This document shows positions 33,790-46,021 of a stretch of DNA of 64,000 bases, piece after piece; the stretch's first letter is position 1; the number at the start of each line of letters is the position of its first letter. The position numbers and the translations under genes were made by a program. This stretch comes from Coniella vitis. Taxonomy: Eukaryota > Ascomycota > Sordariomycetes > Diaporthales > Schizoparmaceae. The DNA lies in assembly GCA_011317545.1 (NCBI GenBank), contig WUJK01000009.1, positions 1,984,001 to 2,048,000 of the forward strand. The letters run 5' to 3'. Below the pieces are notes generated by a model. It saw only the letters and a list, made by a program, of their open reading frames with translations. It made no database searches and was not told the origin of the DNA.

Positions 33790-34625
33790 ATTTGTTGACT
33801 GCAAGGGTAGTCACAAAGTAGGTTTTGTGGTGCTATCGTGACTTTGCGACTAAATATTTTTGGTGTTGAATTTACTTCACTTGACCTACGTCAACGATCA
33901 ACTATTACCCAATGCGGCGGGACGCCGGGGTGCGGATAAGCGATAAGGATAGCGATAAGAGTACTACATGCATACATAGTACATATACCTTGATGTGAGT
34001 AGCATGTAGTTCATCCGCAGTGGCTTACTGATAGCCGGGTACACCGCATGCTACCCTGTATTGGCAGTAGCAGTGAGTAATACATTAAGCCTTTGGCCGC
34101 CTTGCACACCGGGCCAACCCCCCACTATGGAGTCCAGCCAGGCGCTAATCGCTTGCATGTGGATGTGCTTACGGGTGCTACGGCACCGCTGAGGCGGATA
34201 CGGAAGAGGCCCAAGGATTTGGGTTGTACCTTGTACAGTAGCCTCTGTGACTATGCACCAGGCACTCCGTACCGCTACTGCACCTCCCCTACGCAGGCAC
34301 TGGGTCCAAGATCGAAAGGAATATCATCTCACGATAGCTTCCGCTTCAAGCCAGTCAGCCTAGCCGTATTCGTTTTCTTCAACCGCCGAACCACTACGGT
34401 TGTCACTGGCTCAGGATATCATGTAACTACTGCGCTCATGTCACTGTTAGACCGCCCTCTCGACTCAGCCAACTAAAGCCTCCCCTCCTTCTCTGGGCGT
34501 GCCCATCGCGGCCCCTTTGACGAGCAGCCACCATCCCGATTACTGCTGCCACAACTCATCAGACGACCTCCTCCTCTACTACCTCAGTTCCACACTGGTC
34601 CTCCTCTCCCCCCAGAAAGTAAGCC
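33790..34625. other. Divergent promoter region met8 / pep7
   Basis: An 836-nt region between divergent start codons, so both promoters must lie here. TACATAGTA occurs at 33973-33981, within a longer CATACATAGTACATATACC stretch. A C/T-rich leader precedes the pep7 start. No gene supported. Confidence 0.55.
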
Positions 34626-36812
34626 ATGTCAGGCCGCAAGATTGGGGGAGGGAGGGTCCTCGGCAGCGGCAAGGGCCTCGCTCCGCCCCAACAGCACCAA
34701 TACAGCCAGCCGCCTTCCAGAAGGGCGACGAGCCCATATGCGCCATCGGACACCAGCTCTGTCTCCCAGTACTCCAACTCGCACGATTCCGTGTCGCTGC
34801 CATCTTCGAGCCCCGTTCCAGACTTTGGGCCCCAGGATCTGGCCTCGCGGATCAGCATTGGCGGGCCCTCGAATGGCGGCGCTGCTAGCACGCGGCTGGT
34901 CTGTCCCATATGTGAAGAGGAAATGGTACGCGCCTGCTTGTGGATCTACAGTCCTTTTTCCAGAAATCTGGGCAAAGTCACGATAAATCGCTAACATTGG
35001 CTTTTGCTCCAGCTAACGTTGCTTCAACTCAACCGCCACATCGACGATAATCACCAGGAACTTCCCCCCGTAGAACAAGACGAGGTCAAGACATGGTTCG
35101 ACAAGCAGGTCCTCAAGGCCAAGCGATTCCAGCCGCTGACGCTCATCAACTCCAAGCTGCGCGGCCTGGAGGTTTTTGAGTCCAACGAGACGATGCCCCT
35201 CTCTGCGGGCCCGACCACATCCGGCGCACCCCGTCCACCCCTCGAATCCGTCATTGATCCCGAGGAACTCGTGACGCGCAAACACTGGCAGCGCTCCACG
35301 GGACACGATCTGTGCACGGAGCCGGCCTGTGGGAAAGTGCTGGGCCCCCTTGCTGGCAGCATCAATTGCAGGAAATGTGGACGGTTGTTTTGCGAGGTGC
35401 ATACCATGTATCAGATGAAGTTGTCACGCTCGGCGAGCCATGACCCCGTGCGAGGATACTGGTGTCGTGTGTGCGAGACGTGCTACAAGTCAAGAGATGG
35501 GTATAATGACCATAATGGTGTCATGGTGGATCACACAAGCATGTTTACAGAGATTAGGAGGAAAAGGGTGGAGCGGCAGAATCTCGAGATCCAGCGGCTG
35601 GAGAAGCGTCTGACGAAGCTTACACAGCTGCTTGCAAACCCGCCCGAGGAAGCGGCTGCCATTGGAGGCAGCTTGCTTGCGCCTGTTGCAAATTTGGCTG
35701 GGCAGAAGAATGTGCGGAAGCAGATTGAGCAGTCGATTGTGACTTGGGAGGAGGATGCAAAGGTACCTAGGTGTCCCTTTTGCCAACAAGAGTTTTCGTG
35801 GTCGTTCCGGAGACATCACTGTCGTATGTGCGGCAAAGTCGTCTGCTCAGACATACAAACAGCGTGCTCGACAGAGATTGGGCTGAATGTCGACAGGCCA
35901 CTGCTACTTACTAACGGCACGAATCGTCTGGGCAACGAAAAGACGCCCAACCCGACTACGAATGGCCACATGAGTGTCGACGTGCGCATGTGCCGCGATT
36001 GCAAAGCGACCATCTTTTCGAAACGTGACTTTGCAGAGTCTGTCGCGCACAAGCCACCCGACCAGCGCGCCTACGAGACGCTGCGCCAGTTTGAGCGCGG
36101 CATCAAGATGCTCATGCCATCCTTTCAGCGAGCGCTGCTGGCGCTCCAGCCACCAGCGGATGAATTCTCCGTCGACAGACCGCCGCCATCACATGCACAA
36201 ATTCAGGAAGCGAGCAAACTGAGGAAAAGGTTAACGGACAGCTTCACGAAATACAATCTCGCCGCAAAGCGCTTGCGTGACATGAAGACAACGAGTCCGA
36301 CGCAGCTCAGGCTCCAAAAGAATATTTACACAGCAGCAAGCAGTTTCTTGCACACATATATGCTACCGATGAAGAGCGTGCCGAAGATGCTGCAGAGTAA
36401 CTCTTCGAGCAGCCACCATCATCGGCGCCACCTTCTTTCGCCTCATGACCGGCATAGTAGCTCTGGGTCCATGGGCCCGGCTCTCTCGCCCCTTCGCAAC
36501 GGCGAGTTGGCGGATCCCGGCGGGTCCGAGACTGCGAGTCTGGCTGGAGCTAGTGAGACGAGCACAGCCGTGTCCGCGCTCGAGACGGAGGAGAAGGAGC
36601 TGCGGGAGCGGCTGGTGGTGCTTGAAGAGCAGCGGTTTCTCGTCAAGGAAATGGTGAATAATGCGCGGGGGTCGCGGCGCTTTGAGGAAGTCACTGCGCT
36701 GAACAAGAATGTCGAGGAGCTTGACCGCGAGATTGCGAGCTTGAGGAAAGCTGTCGATGGGGTTGAGGAGCGGTGGGAAGGTGTTTATGCTAATGCAGCG
36801 GTGGCGAGTTGA
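34626..36812 (+). CDS. pep7: FYVE zinc-finger protein of vacuolar/endosomal sorting (Vac1/Pep7, Rabenosyn-5 family)
   Basis: Two exons (34626-34925, 35013-36812) encode 699 aa. The N-terminal Ser/Pro-rich stretch leads to a C2H2-like finger split by the 87-nt intron (Cys94, Cys97, His109, His114). A first, degenerate FYVE-like finger follows (DLCTEPACGKVL, INCRKCGRLFCEVHTM, WCRVCETC). A canonical FYVE then starts near residue 345: W-E-E-D, CPFCQQEFSWS, RRHHCRMCGKVVC and VRMCRDCK, which carries the PI3P-binding R-R-H-H-C-R signature. Coiled-coil regions flank it, and the C-terminus has a long Glu/Arg helix (ETEEKELRERLVVLEEQ). In yeast, Vac1 links PI3P, the Rab Vps21 and Sec1-type Vps45 for Golgi-to-endosome vesicle fusion. 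Double-finger architecture and length fit that family. Confidence 0.92.
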
Positions 36813-37784
36813 ATGACTGCCTTTCTTTATTATTTTTATTTTGGATAACAAGGAGCAAAAGAAGCGGTCATGTGTAGATGGCTACATACACCAACCACAA
36901 GCATTTCAGCAGATTCGAACGGGGATTCTTTTTGGTTGGCATAGCATGGCGTTTTGTTGTTCTTTGGGGAAAACGGGGTTTATATCACTATGGATAGCCT
37001 ATTTTCTGGCATTTACGAATGGGAAAGGCGATTTATTCCAGTTTTATCCACTTGTTTCGATAACCTAATATCAGGGTTAGGACACGATGTCTAGCCATAA
37101 ATTGAGTATTTGCAGATCCAGGACGGCCGCCCACTCGTCATGCCCTCCATGTCTGTTGACGCGAGGCCGCATATGTGGAGGAAAGGACAAGAGACCTGTT
37201 CGTTGTATCCCTTCCTTGGTCTGATGAAATACAGCCTTGGGAGAATCGAGAAAAGCAGCGCTCTTGCGTTCGTTTAGGCACGAGCGAGAGAACCCTCCGG
37301 CTTGTTTGTTGACTAGAATGGAAGACTGGTGGTCAGGCAGGGAGCAATGATTCTCCTGGAGCAGGAAGGTTCCGAGTCAAAGGGATGTTTGCAATGGAAA
37401 GAACAACGACTTGTTTTGTCATTTCCGACTTGGAAGTGGTTGACCGTCCCTTCTCCTGCTTTTTCTGATCCGCAGCAACACCATCAACCTGCAGTCGCCA
37501 TCGGCAGTGGAGGAGAACAAGGAGACACACAGGTGCGACTGGCCAAGCAACACAGTATTGGTGACCTTGTTCCGATTTTGACTTTGTCGTCTTGGAACCA
37601 TCCGCCTCTTCCTGTCTCCTCTCTTGTTGTCCCACTCGCGCTTCTTCATTCCTTGGCCTCGTCTCTTTTGGGGAGCATCATCAGTCGTTGTTGATTTTAT
37701 CGTTACCACTCGTCTCTCGCCTAACAACCCTCTACTACGCCTTTCTGCCACCTTGCTGCTGCTGCTGGCTTGCTATCGCTCAAG
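36813..37784. other. Intergenic region upstream of the CVNH protein gene
   Basis: About 970 nt between two same-strand genes, containing the pep7 3' UTR and the next promoter. The last 200 nt are C/T-rich, a common feature of filamentous fungal promoters. No gene or RNA gene seen. Confidence 0.5.
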
Positions 37785-40540
37785 ATGAAGCCGTCATGGG
37801 TCGTCCCAGTCCTGTTCACCGCGTGTGCCAGCGCACTGGACGTGCAGAGCAGTTTCATGGATCTCTGCAGTGGCATCTCGCTGAGTCCAAACACAGGTGT
37901 CTTGTCGGCAAGCTGCAAGCCGGACTCGAGCGATGCTGCTGCGGTCGACACGTCTGTGGACCTCAATGGCTGTCTCGGCTGGGGCCCGTCTCACGACCCA
38001 GAGCCCATCAAGTATATGGAGAACGAGATTTACCGCAGTGTAGAGTGAGTTACCTTTCCCGATCCCTGCGCACATACAAGGTTATCAGTATATTGACAGT
38101 TTATTAATCCAGTGGCCGCTTCTCGGAATACTGTGGCTCTTGTTCGCTGCTCAAGCCCGGCGATTCAGACACGCAGGCCGGATATATCCTGTGCAATTGT
38201 TCGCCCCAAACGTCCAGCATTGAATTGGAGGCTACGTTTGACTTGGGTTAGTCTCTCAGTCTACATGTCACGCTGGATTCGAGCGAAAATGGTCTGACAA
38301 ATCGTGTAGCAAAGGCTGTCAGCGTTGGCGACGATGGCTGTTTGCAGTGCTTGGATGCCAAGCAAGAGTGCGCTGCGAGCCAGGCAGTGGCTACGCCTCC
38401 CCGACCCAGTGTCGACGACATCTTGAGCTCGTTTAGCCGCGACATTTTCGGACCCAACTCACGCGAGATCCTCGACTTGATTGACGATGAGCCATGTGAG
38501 CCCGCTGTGCGACTTTTGGCTGTGTCTCTGCCGGAGGCACTGCCCCGGACATACAATAACACTGGTTTCAAGGCATGCAAAGAGGACTATGGCCTGTGCT
38601 GCTTTGATGTTCATCCGACCACAGGTCTAGAGCAAGAAGGCTTCAAGCTCATCAATGATAGCACCTACTTTTACAGATTCCATTACCAACAGGACATGTT
38701 TGAGGACAGTTCCTCGCCGTGGGATAAACTGGCCTCAGTCTTCAGAATCTGTGCGAGCCCAGACCCTTCCAAGTGCAAGCTGCCCAACACTGGCCCTGCA
38801 TGGGACTTTGGGGAGAATGCGACAACTACAGACCCTGTGGTTACCACGACAGTTTTCACGACTATCACTGCGCTTTCGGCTGGTCCTGCTCGAGTCGTGG
38901 CCACGCAGACAGCATGGTCCACAAGAACGACTGCTCTGCCCTCAGCCAGTGCGATTAGGCCAGAGCAGACGGCACTGCCTCTGTACACGTCTGAAGATGT
39001 TTCCGGGATTCACGATTTGCTCATGAGTCTCTTGAGCCGACGTCGAGGTGATTCTGACGCTGACCCATCCGCAACACTCATCACTGCACCCGCCCAGCCC
39101 AGCAACTCGGACAAGCCCGCCATTGCCTTGAAGCAAGACACGATCGACAAGAAAGCATTGACGCATCTGATTGCTGATCACTTTAACGTCCGTACAAGAA
39201 AGCCTGTCACTCTTAGCATCCGCATGAGCATGGCTTGCTCCTCCACTGGTGCGGGTCTTTCTTGCAGCAAGCAAGTTGGCCAGCCTGCACTGAGCGTGGT
39301 CAAGTCTCGCACCTTGCGCGATGTTACCTTCAAACAGGACCTTGACTTCATGGAACTGGGCAACGAAATTGCCAAGGCTGCCACTGCCGACTCTTTCAAG
39401 ACTGACTTGCTTGTCGACTTGACCGTTTCTGTTCCCTGCCAAAGGGTGCGCCACTTTGGGCTTCGCTGCGAAGAGGACTCGCTCTTTGTCTTGCTCAACC
39501 AAGAGTCGCAGCTGACCGAAAGCCATGTTGCCGTACGTTCCCCCTCCGCCTTATCAACGCTCAGCAGCAACAGTGGCATTGTCATTGACCTGAGCAAGGT
39601 GGATGTGGCCACGCTTGTCAATTTGATGCTGGCTGCTACCAATATTGATGAGGTCCACAAAGCTAATCTGGTGCTCAAGGTCAAGGCGTTATCGTGTACT
39701 TCCCAGAATGGCAATCGGGGCTGCGCGGACATTGTTGTGTCCCTGACCGAGGCCGGTGATACGCACAATGCCCATCAACCTCGCATGGTCGGGCCATCAT
39801 CTGCGCTTCAGGATGACAAGACCAAGACCAAGTCCACGTCTACTGTCACCGAGACAGAGATGGAAAAGGCCGACGAGACCACCAAAACTGAAAAGGTGAC
39901 CGTCACAAAAACAAAGACTGAAAAGGAACCCACCACGAAGTACAAGAGCGTCACTTTGACTTCAATCAAGACCACAACCGTCACCGAGCCAGGAAAGACC
40001 AAGAAGACAAAGTCCAAGACGGTGACTACAGTCAGCACCAAGACAACAACCAAATCGGCTACAACCACGTCCAAGGGCAAAACGGTCACGACAACAAAGA
40101 CCAAGACCTCGACGGCGCCAACCCAAACCAAGACCTCCAGCAAGAAATTGATTTCGACCAAGACGTCAACTTCAAGCAAACCGGAAAGCACAAAGTCCAA
40201 AACAAGCACTTGGCTTTCCACCAAGACGAAGACTACGACTTCGAATAAGTCGAAGCCAACAGAAACCAAGCACAAGACACCCACATTGACCAAGACTTCA
40301 AGTAAGCCGACAAGTACAAAGCGCAAGCCCAGTACCAAAACTGTGACCAAGACAGCCACTTCAAGTCGACCAACAAGCACCGAAAAATTTACCAGTAAAT
40401 CCACTTCGATCAAGACTAAGAGCAGCACCTCGACTGCAATCGTGGTAGCAACCCGAACCTCTAGTAATGTGTCACCTCGGTCGACCAATGCTACTCCTGG
40501 AAGCCGCCCACGCAGCTGGATTACGTTGTTCAGAGGTTGA
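37785..40540 (+). CDS. Secreted CVNH-domain protein with Lys/Thr/Ser-rich C-terminal stalk
   Basis: Three exons (37785-38044, 38113-38246, 38310-40540) encode 874 aa. A signal peptide (MKPSWVVPVLFTACASA) is followed by a cyanovirin-N homology module, residues about 22-140: CSGISLSPNTGVLSASC, DLNGCLGW, FSEYCGSCSLL, AGYILCNCS and SSIELEATFDL. CVNH modules bind glycans. The 69- to 63-nt introns lie inside or just after it. A Cys-containing middle region of about 430 residues follows, with ACKEDYGLCCFDVHPTT, YFYRFHYQQDMF and a block DHFNVRTRKPVTLSIRMS to SVPCQRVRHFGLRC that I do not recognise. From about residue 620 the protein is a Lys/Thr/Ser stalk (TKTKSTST-, TSKGKTVTTTKTK-type repeats) ending in SWITLFRG, with no clear GPI signal. 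Inferred: a wall or extracellular matrix protein. Confidence 0.82.
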
Positions 40541-41877
40541 TAGATTGGAGATTTGGATTAGACCTTGCTGGGCTTGAGCTTTGATGTCTCGATAGGCAAA
40601 AGCGGGGGAGGGAGTTGGGAGATGGCCCTGGAAGTATTTGTACCTAGAAGACTCTTGGCATTGATTGCTACATTATTACTGATTATAAAAACTAATTCTC
40701 GAAGCATTTGGAGGTGCAATGCGCAAGTCAAAGTCTCCATCATACTGTGACAAAGACGGTATTGTTACATATTATATTGACAAAGGTTGCTATTTCATGA
40801 TGCTCGCCGATGACCCCGAAGCATGACTATCTCGTAGTAAAGACCTTTGAACTCTTCAACTAAGATAAACTTGCCAGAAGGGCAAAGCAGAAAGAAAAAG
40901 CGTGCATGGTATCAAGTGCAGGAAACAAGCATCCATCATGAACAAAGGGGGAAAAGGAATCATAAACCACTCAACACATCCAAGGCCATCAACACCCTGT
41001 GACCCCATGTTTTTCCAAATTATATAGTCAATTCTGCATCCATCCCATGCTCTGTACTCTCAACAACTTCAAAAGATCCAGAAGGAGAGTTCCCGTCGTT
41101 AATACTCCAAGTAGTGACCCCAAATTCAAGGTGCTATTACCACCAGGCACCTATGTGACATACCCAATAGGATTTTTGAATACCAAATCCAATGCAGTAT
41201 AATGAATGGGCAACTAACGTGCTGGATAATAGAAGGCGAAGAAAGGATGAAGAGAGTGTCTGGCTGGGCAAAGGCCGTTGAAACCATGGGGGGAACCCAA
41301 CCCTACATGACTAGACACACACAGACCAAAGTGGACGTCCAGACAAGAAGATCCAGGAGGTGTGATTGATGAAGATGGATGGATCTCTGCTGTCAGGGGG
41401 CGAAGGGGGAGGCGGGTTCAGGATGACAACACCGCCAAAGGATCCGACTGAGGATTAATGCTGAGCCCAAACCTGGGCAATGAGACCCAGATTGGAGAGT
41501 GAACTGTGGATTGGAAGGCAAGAACCGAGAGTCCATCCAATATCGGTGAGGCGAAAACCAGGTGGTGAGAACCAAGAGTCGATACACAGGATATGATAAG
41601 TAGTGATGAGGATGTGAGACTGAGAACCGAAAACCGATTATCTGTATTGGTAGTTGGAAAACCAAGATGCAGGCGTGATTTTTTTTTTTCCATATATCAA
41701 GGCTCCGTCGAGAAGAGGGCTGGTGTTAAGATGGCGTTGTGTGATTCACAGGTTGTGTCCGTCCGCTAAGGCTGACTTGGAAGTTTGTATTTACCCGTCG
41801 GTCCACCCATTCATCCATCCACCCATCGACGTAGATTGCTGCCTTAGGTTTAATCTCATGAACAAGATGCATACCAC
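40541..41877. other. Convergent intergenic region
   Basis: About 1.34 kb between convergent genes. It has a T run at 41680-41689 and a CCATCCACCCATC repeat-like stretch near 41805-41830. Expected 3' UTRs only; no gene supported. Confidence 0.5.
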
Positions 41878-43230
41878 CTAGACATATGAAACAAGGAGAG
41901 ATATCCTAGTTCCAGGTGCGTTTGGCAGAAATTCACTGTCCGAATCTCGAGCATCATTTTCATCACCTCCGTGACCCTGGTCTTGTTCTGCCTGTTCTTG
42001 CATGGCTTCATGTTCGGCTTCATTGAGCATAGACTCAGCTGAGTTCAGCGAATGAGCAAGTGGAAATTTCTCGTCTTCATCGCTGCTGCCATTGTTCTCA
42101 TCATGCAGACTTAGATTTGTTGGTCTCGAGTTCTCAGGGATCGACAGGGGGTGGAGAAAGAGATCAGCTGGATTGACTGTCATTTGTTCTCGTGCTCGCT
42201 GCTGCTGTGCAGCCTCGGCAAACATTTCTTCCCAGTTCAGCTCACCGCCTCTATTTGCCGACGGGACTGCCTCTTGATGCTGATGGTGAGGAGCAGGGTA
42301 CAGTGGAGAGAACAAATCACTGTGAAGTCCTACATCATCACCTCCTGCACTAGTGAGACCGGGTTTAATGTCGCAATCGTCATTGGGGTTGTGGAAACGG
42401 TATGGTTCATCAGTGACCGCCAAGCCAGCTCCATTGTTGTCCATGCCGAAAAGACTCATCTCCTCACTGTCCCAAAGTCCGGGCCATTGGTTGTCTTGAA
42501 CGATAAAGAGGGATTCATCGAGGGCCGGGTTTTGTTCGATACCCAGGAGATCCAAGTTGAGATTGGCTTCGAAATTGTTTTCGGGTAAATCGTCATACGG
42601 GTCTGGGTGGCCGAAATAAGGGTCTTGAAGACTCTCGGCGACGGCAGTAGGGCTGCTGCCGCTGCCGTCAGCGAAAAAAGAGCTGTTTGCAACGAGAGTA
42701 TCATTCGACCAGAGAGTAGTAGCGACAGGAGAGCTGGCTGCAGCAACATTTCCGGATGAGCCGACAGCTGCGACTGCTGGGAATGGTGAAGAGCTCCGTG
42801 GATGAGATGTGCCTGGCAGGTCGCCGGAACGATACTCTACAGTGTCGACGGAACGATTGCGGATTGGAGAGGAACTCTGCGGAGGAGAACCAGCTGTTTG
42901 TCCGCCTAAACGAGCCTCTTCGGCACCAGCGGCGTGGGGAATTCCATACACAGGAGAACTCGGAGGTGGTGTCATGCCCTCGTGTAACTGCACAGGGACG
43001 CGTCGTCGGCCGTTTTGGGCAGCAAATGGGTTGAGATGAGCAACACCATCCACATCTCGCTCCCGGGTGCGAAGCTGAACACCAATGTTGTCGTTACTGG
43101 TAGAACCGCGCTTGCGCTTTTCGATACTCTTGCACAGACTCTCCGTGCGAACCGCAAAAGGATCCCTATCTCCTCCACGAACATGTACCGCGTCATTATC
43201 GTTGTGACGATGACTGACAAAACGACGCAT
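41878..43230 (-). CDS. Uncharacterised acidic Ser/Pro-rich protein, in frame behind mbp1
   Basis: An uninterrupted frame of 450 codons from the ATG at 43230. It has a basic N-terminus (MRRFVSHRHND, KSIEKRKRG), then Pro/Ser-rich segments (TPPPSSPVYG, SPPQSSSPI), an acidic middle (DPYDDLPENNFEANLNLDLLG, DESLFIVQDNQWPGLWDSEEMSLFG) and an acidic tail rich in Glu/Asp/Gln. The mixture of acidic and bulky hydrophobic residues resembles transcriptional activation regions. There is no signal peptide or transmembrane segment, and I do not recognise a family. The start lies only 96 nt downstream of the mbp1 TAG on the same strand. Those 96 nt are also open in the same frame and protein-like (VEEAVENVHRAG...). 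It may be an independent gene, a readthrough extension of mbp1, or joined by an unrecognised splice. Confidence 0.6.
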   Translation of the reverse strand: MRRFVSHRHNDNDAVHVRGGDRDPFAVRTESLCKSIEKRKRGSTSNDNIGVQLRTRERDVDGVAHLNPFAAQNGRRRVPVQLHEGMTPPPSSPVYGIPHAAGAEEARLGGQTAGSPPQSSSPIRNRSVDTVEYRSGDLPGTSHPRSSSPFPAVAAVGSSGNVAAASSPVATTLWSNDTLVANSSFFADGSGSSPTAVAESLQDPYFGHPDPYDDLPENNFEANLNLDLLGIEQNPALDESLFIVQDNQWPGLWDSEEMSLFGMDNNGAGLAVTDEPYRFHNPNDDCDIKPGLTSAGGDDVGLHSDLFSPLYPAPHHQHQEAVPSANRGGELNWEEMFAEAAQQQRAREQMTVNPADLFLHPLSIPENSRPTNLSLHDENNGSSDEDEKFPLAHSLNSAESMLNEAEHEAMQEQAEQDQGHGGDENDARDSDSEFLPNAPGTRISLLVSYV

Positions 43231-43326
43231 TCTGAAAACCTTCAGAACGGCCTCGAGGAATGCAGTTTTCTCAACACCAGCCCTGTGTACATTTTCAACA
43301 GCTTCTTCAACAGGCGACGGCGAGCA

Positions 43327-46021
43327 CTAGACACCATCAACTCCGCCCAGAAACTTGCGCACGCGCCCAATCTCAAGCTCGCCCTTCTCGCTCTGGACAG
43401 CGCGGACAAGGTTGTTGAGCAGCTCGTCGACCTGCTCCTCGGGACAGCTAGCCGCGAGGGCCACAAGACGCCGGTACTTAGTCTCCGTATCGCGGCTAGT
43501 GCCTTGCAAGCCAGCGACGTTGGTCTGCATGTTAGTCAGCACGTCTGAGGTGGCCTTGAGACGCGCGCGAAGAAGGTTAGCATCGGGCAGATTGACAGGT
43601 TTGGAGGGCTGCTGTTGCTGTTGGGAAGTTGCTGGGTCGGCGGATGTGGAGGAGGAAGACTGGGCTTGGTCAATGGCTTTTTCGAGTTCCTCTTCCCATT
43701 GTGCGGCGGAACTGGACTGAGTCGAACCGTGCTCCTGCTCAATGGAGCTCATGCGGTATTGGATGCGTTCAAGCTCACGCGACAGGTTGGAGACCTTTTG
43801 CCGATTGAGCTGCTGCTGCTTGAGCTTCTCCTTGACACTTTCGAGTTTCCGTCTCGTCTCGGCCAGCTTGGCGGATGATGTACGCAGGCCAGCGTGCAGG
43901 TCGTCGATGGTATCTTGCTTCTTTTTCAGCTCTTCCTGGGCGATTGCCGCCGTTTCACCGAGCAGATCCTTCATGGCTATCTGGGAGTTAGCATATGTCC
44001 ACCAGAAGCTTGGCATTGGGTTGGGGGGATTCTAGCTTACATGAAACGATATCATCGCTGCTCTCCTTGCTCCGCTGGTTGCTGGATGCAAGATCAATCT
44101 GCTCAGCCTCGGCTCTCTGCTCGCCATCAGGCACATTGCCAATACCAAAGTCGCGTGGGCGAAGACCGACGCGGTTGGGAATGTTTGGATCGGCATGAAC
44201 TTCGATAAGCTGCGAGATGATACTACGGTTCGAGATGCGCGCAGCCAAGTTCAGAGCCGTGTCACCCACCTTGTCTTGCGCATTCACCACGTCCGTCATG
44301 AACTTGCCCAAGCCGATCTTGGGAGTGTTATTGGGTAGACCGTTGCCATGCAGCTCTTGGCTACTGGGCTGGCTGCCCTGCCTCACGACCCACTCCAACA
44401 GACAATCCAAATAGTACTTGCTCGTAGCGTGACGACGTTCAATAGCGCTCGTAACTACAATGTGGTGCAGCACGGTGCGGCCCTTGTTGTCGGCAACTTC
44501 TAGGGTATTGCCTAAAAGATCGAGCAGTTCGGGAAAGGTAAAGTTGTCGTGCGAGTTCGTCACGATGACAGCGCGCATGAGCGGTGTCTGGCCCTCAGAG
44601 TTCACTCGGAACGGATTAGCGCCCTGTTTGATGAGTGCTTGCACAATGTTCATGCGCGACAGTGTAGCGGCCCAGTGCAGAGCAGTGTGCTGCTGGCTGT
44701 CAATAGGCATGTCCAACTCCACAGGACTCATGCCCTGCAGCTCCTCAAAGGCAGGAGGTTCGGTGGGCTCAGCGAACAGGCTGAGCAGAGTCTTGCGATT
44801 GACTTCAGCATCGACAGATTCTTCAAACGGTAGCGGTGGCAGAGGCGAAACGCCGTCGTGTTCTGCTGCAGGATCAAATGCAGGATTGCCACGGCTATTG
44901 TGGGAGTAGATGAAAGAATCATTGGGCTCGGTGGGTGAGCCGGGAAAGGCATCGGCATACACCCGCATGCTCTGCGACGACGCATGTCCGAAGCTGTCGG
45001 CGGGAGTGGCGGCGACCCGCTGTCGTTTTCTAGGCGGCTCGGGTCCGTCCATGCTGGCTTGCATGGGGTTGCGTTGGGTCGAATAGGCCGAGTCGGCATT
45101 GCGGCCACGGTCCGAGGTGAAGCTTTGCTGCGAGCCGATGGGGAACTCGTCCATGCTCTGCATGGATGGCTGTCTGTTGAAGCTGGTGGCTCTCGAGACA
45201 CCGCCACGTTTTCGGGGGCCGGGTGAGTCGAGGCGGGCTTTGCTGATAGCTGCCACGGCGTTGGAGGCTGTGGAGGAGATGTTTTGGAAAAATGTTCCTC
45301 CCAGGCTGTTGGGGCGCGAATGCGCTGAGGCGCTATAGTACTTCTTTCGCTGGGCAGCCATGGCCTGCTCTTTAGTCGGGGTGTTGAGATCGCCGCGACC
45401 AGCAATACCACCATCTTGTCCCATGTCGTAGGTGAGCAGCGGCTTGAGCAGGTCCTCGACGCCATACTGACGACAGACCTCAACACCGCGCTCAAACGAG
45501 ATCCAAGTGCCTTGGTATTTTCCGTAGCCGCCCTGGACTTTTTCGTGCTCGCCTGTTTGAATCTCCTTTTCAAGAATCTTGGTGCGCTTGCCCTTATCAA
45601 GACCAGCCACTTTCAAAATTTGTGTGGCATTGAGGTGACTGTCGTTGCGGCGACGCATGACGGCAACCTGGTTGACCTCCATCTCGTAGACCTCGACGCC
45701 ACTATACACCGAGGAGTAGATCTGAGGGCCCTCGTCATCCTCGAACGGGCCAGGCGGCTGAGATCCGGTAAAGTGGTGGTAACCGGTAGGCCGTTGGCCC
45801 TGTTGAGAAGAAGGTTGGCTCATGGAGAAGGAGTGTTGGGAGGAGGGCTGTGGATGAGCCATGGGGGGCTGCATGTGGGCCAGGGAAACGGCCGAGGCTG
45901 GATTTGTAGAGGGATGATTGTCGTGGTACAGGGCCGACGATTCAAAGGATGCGCGCAGGCGAGAGTGAGGCGGCTGGGACTGTAAACGGGGCGGGGGTTT
46001 CGTAAGAATAGTTGCTGCCAT
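43327..46021 (-). CDS. mbp1: MBP1/Res-type APSES cell-cycle transcription factor with ankyrin repeats
   Basis: Two exons (46021-44041, 43976-43327) encode 876 aa. After a Gln/Ser/Pro-rich N-terminus, the KilA-N/APSES DNA-binding domain spans about residues 101-199 (IYSSVYSGVEVYEM, NATQILKVAGLDKGKRTKILEKE, HEKVQGGYGKYQGTWI). Ankyrin repeats start near residue 445 (HTALHWAATLSRMNIVQALIKQGANP, TPLMRAV, GRTVLHHIV, DTALNLAARISN, PNIPNRVGLRPRDFG). The 64-nt intron (GTAAGC...GATAG, CTAAC branch point) comes next, then a coiled coil (EELKKKQDTIDDLHAGL to RELERIQYRMSSIEQEHG) and a C-terminal helix ending GGVDGV. Acceptor GATAG was chosen because CCCAG four nt earlier breaks the frame. In yeasts the family forms MBF/SBF with a Swi6/Cdc10 partner and drives G1/S genes at ACGCGT elements. 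Confidence 0.93.
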
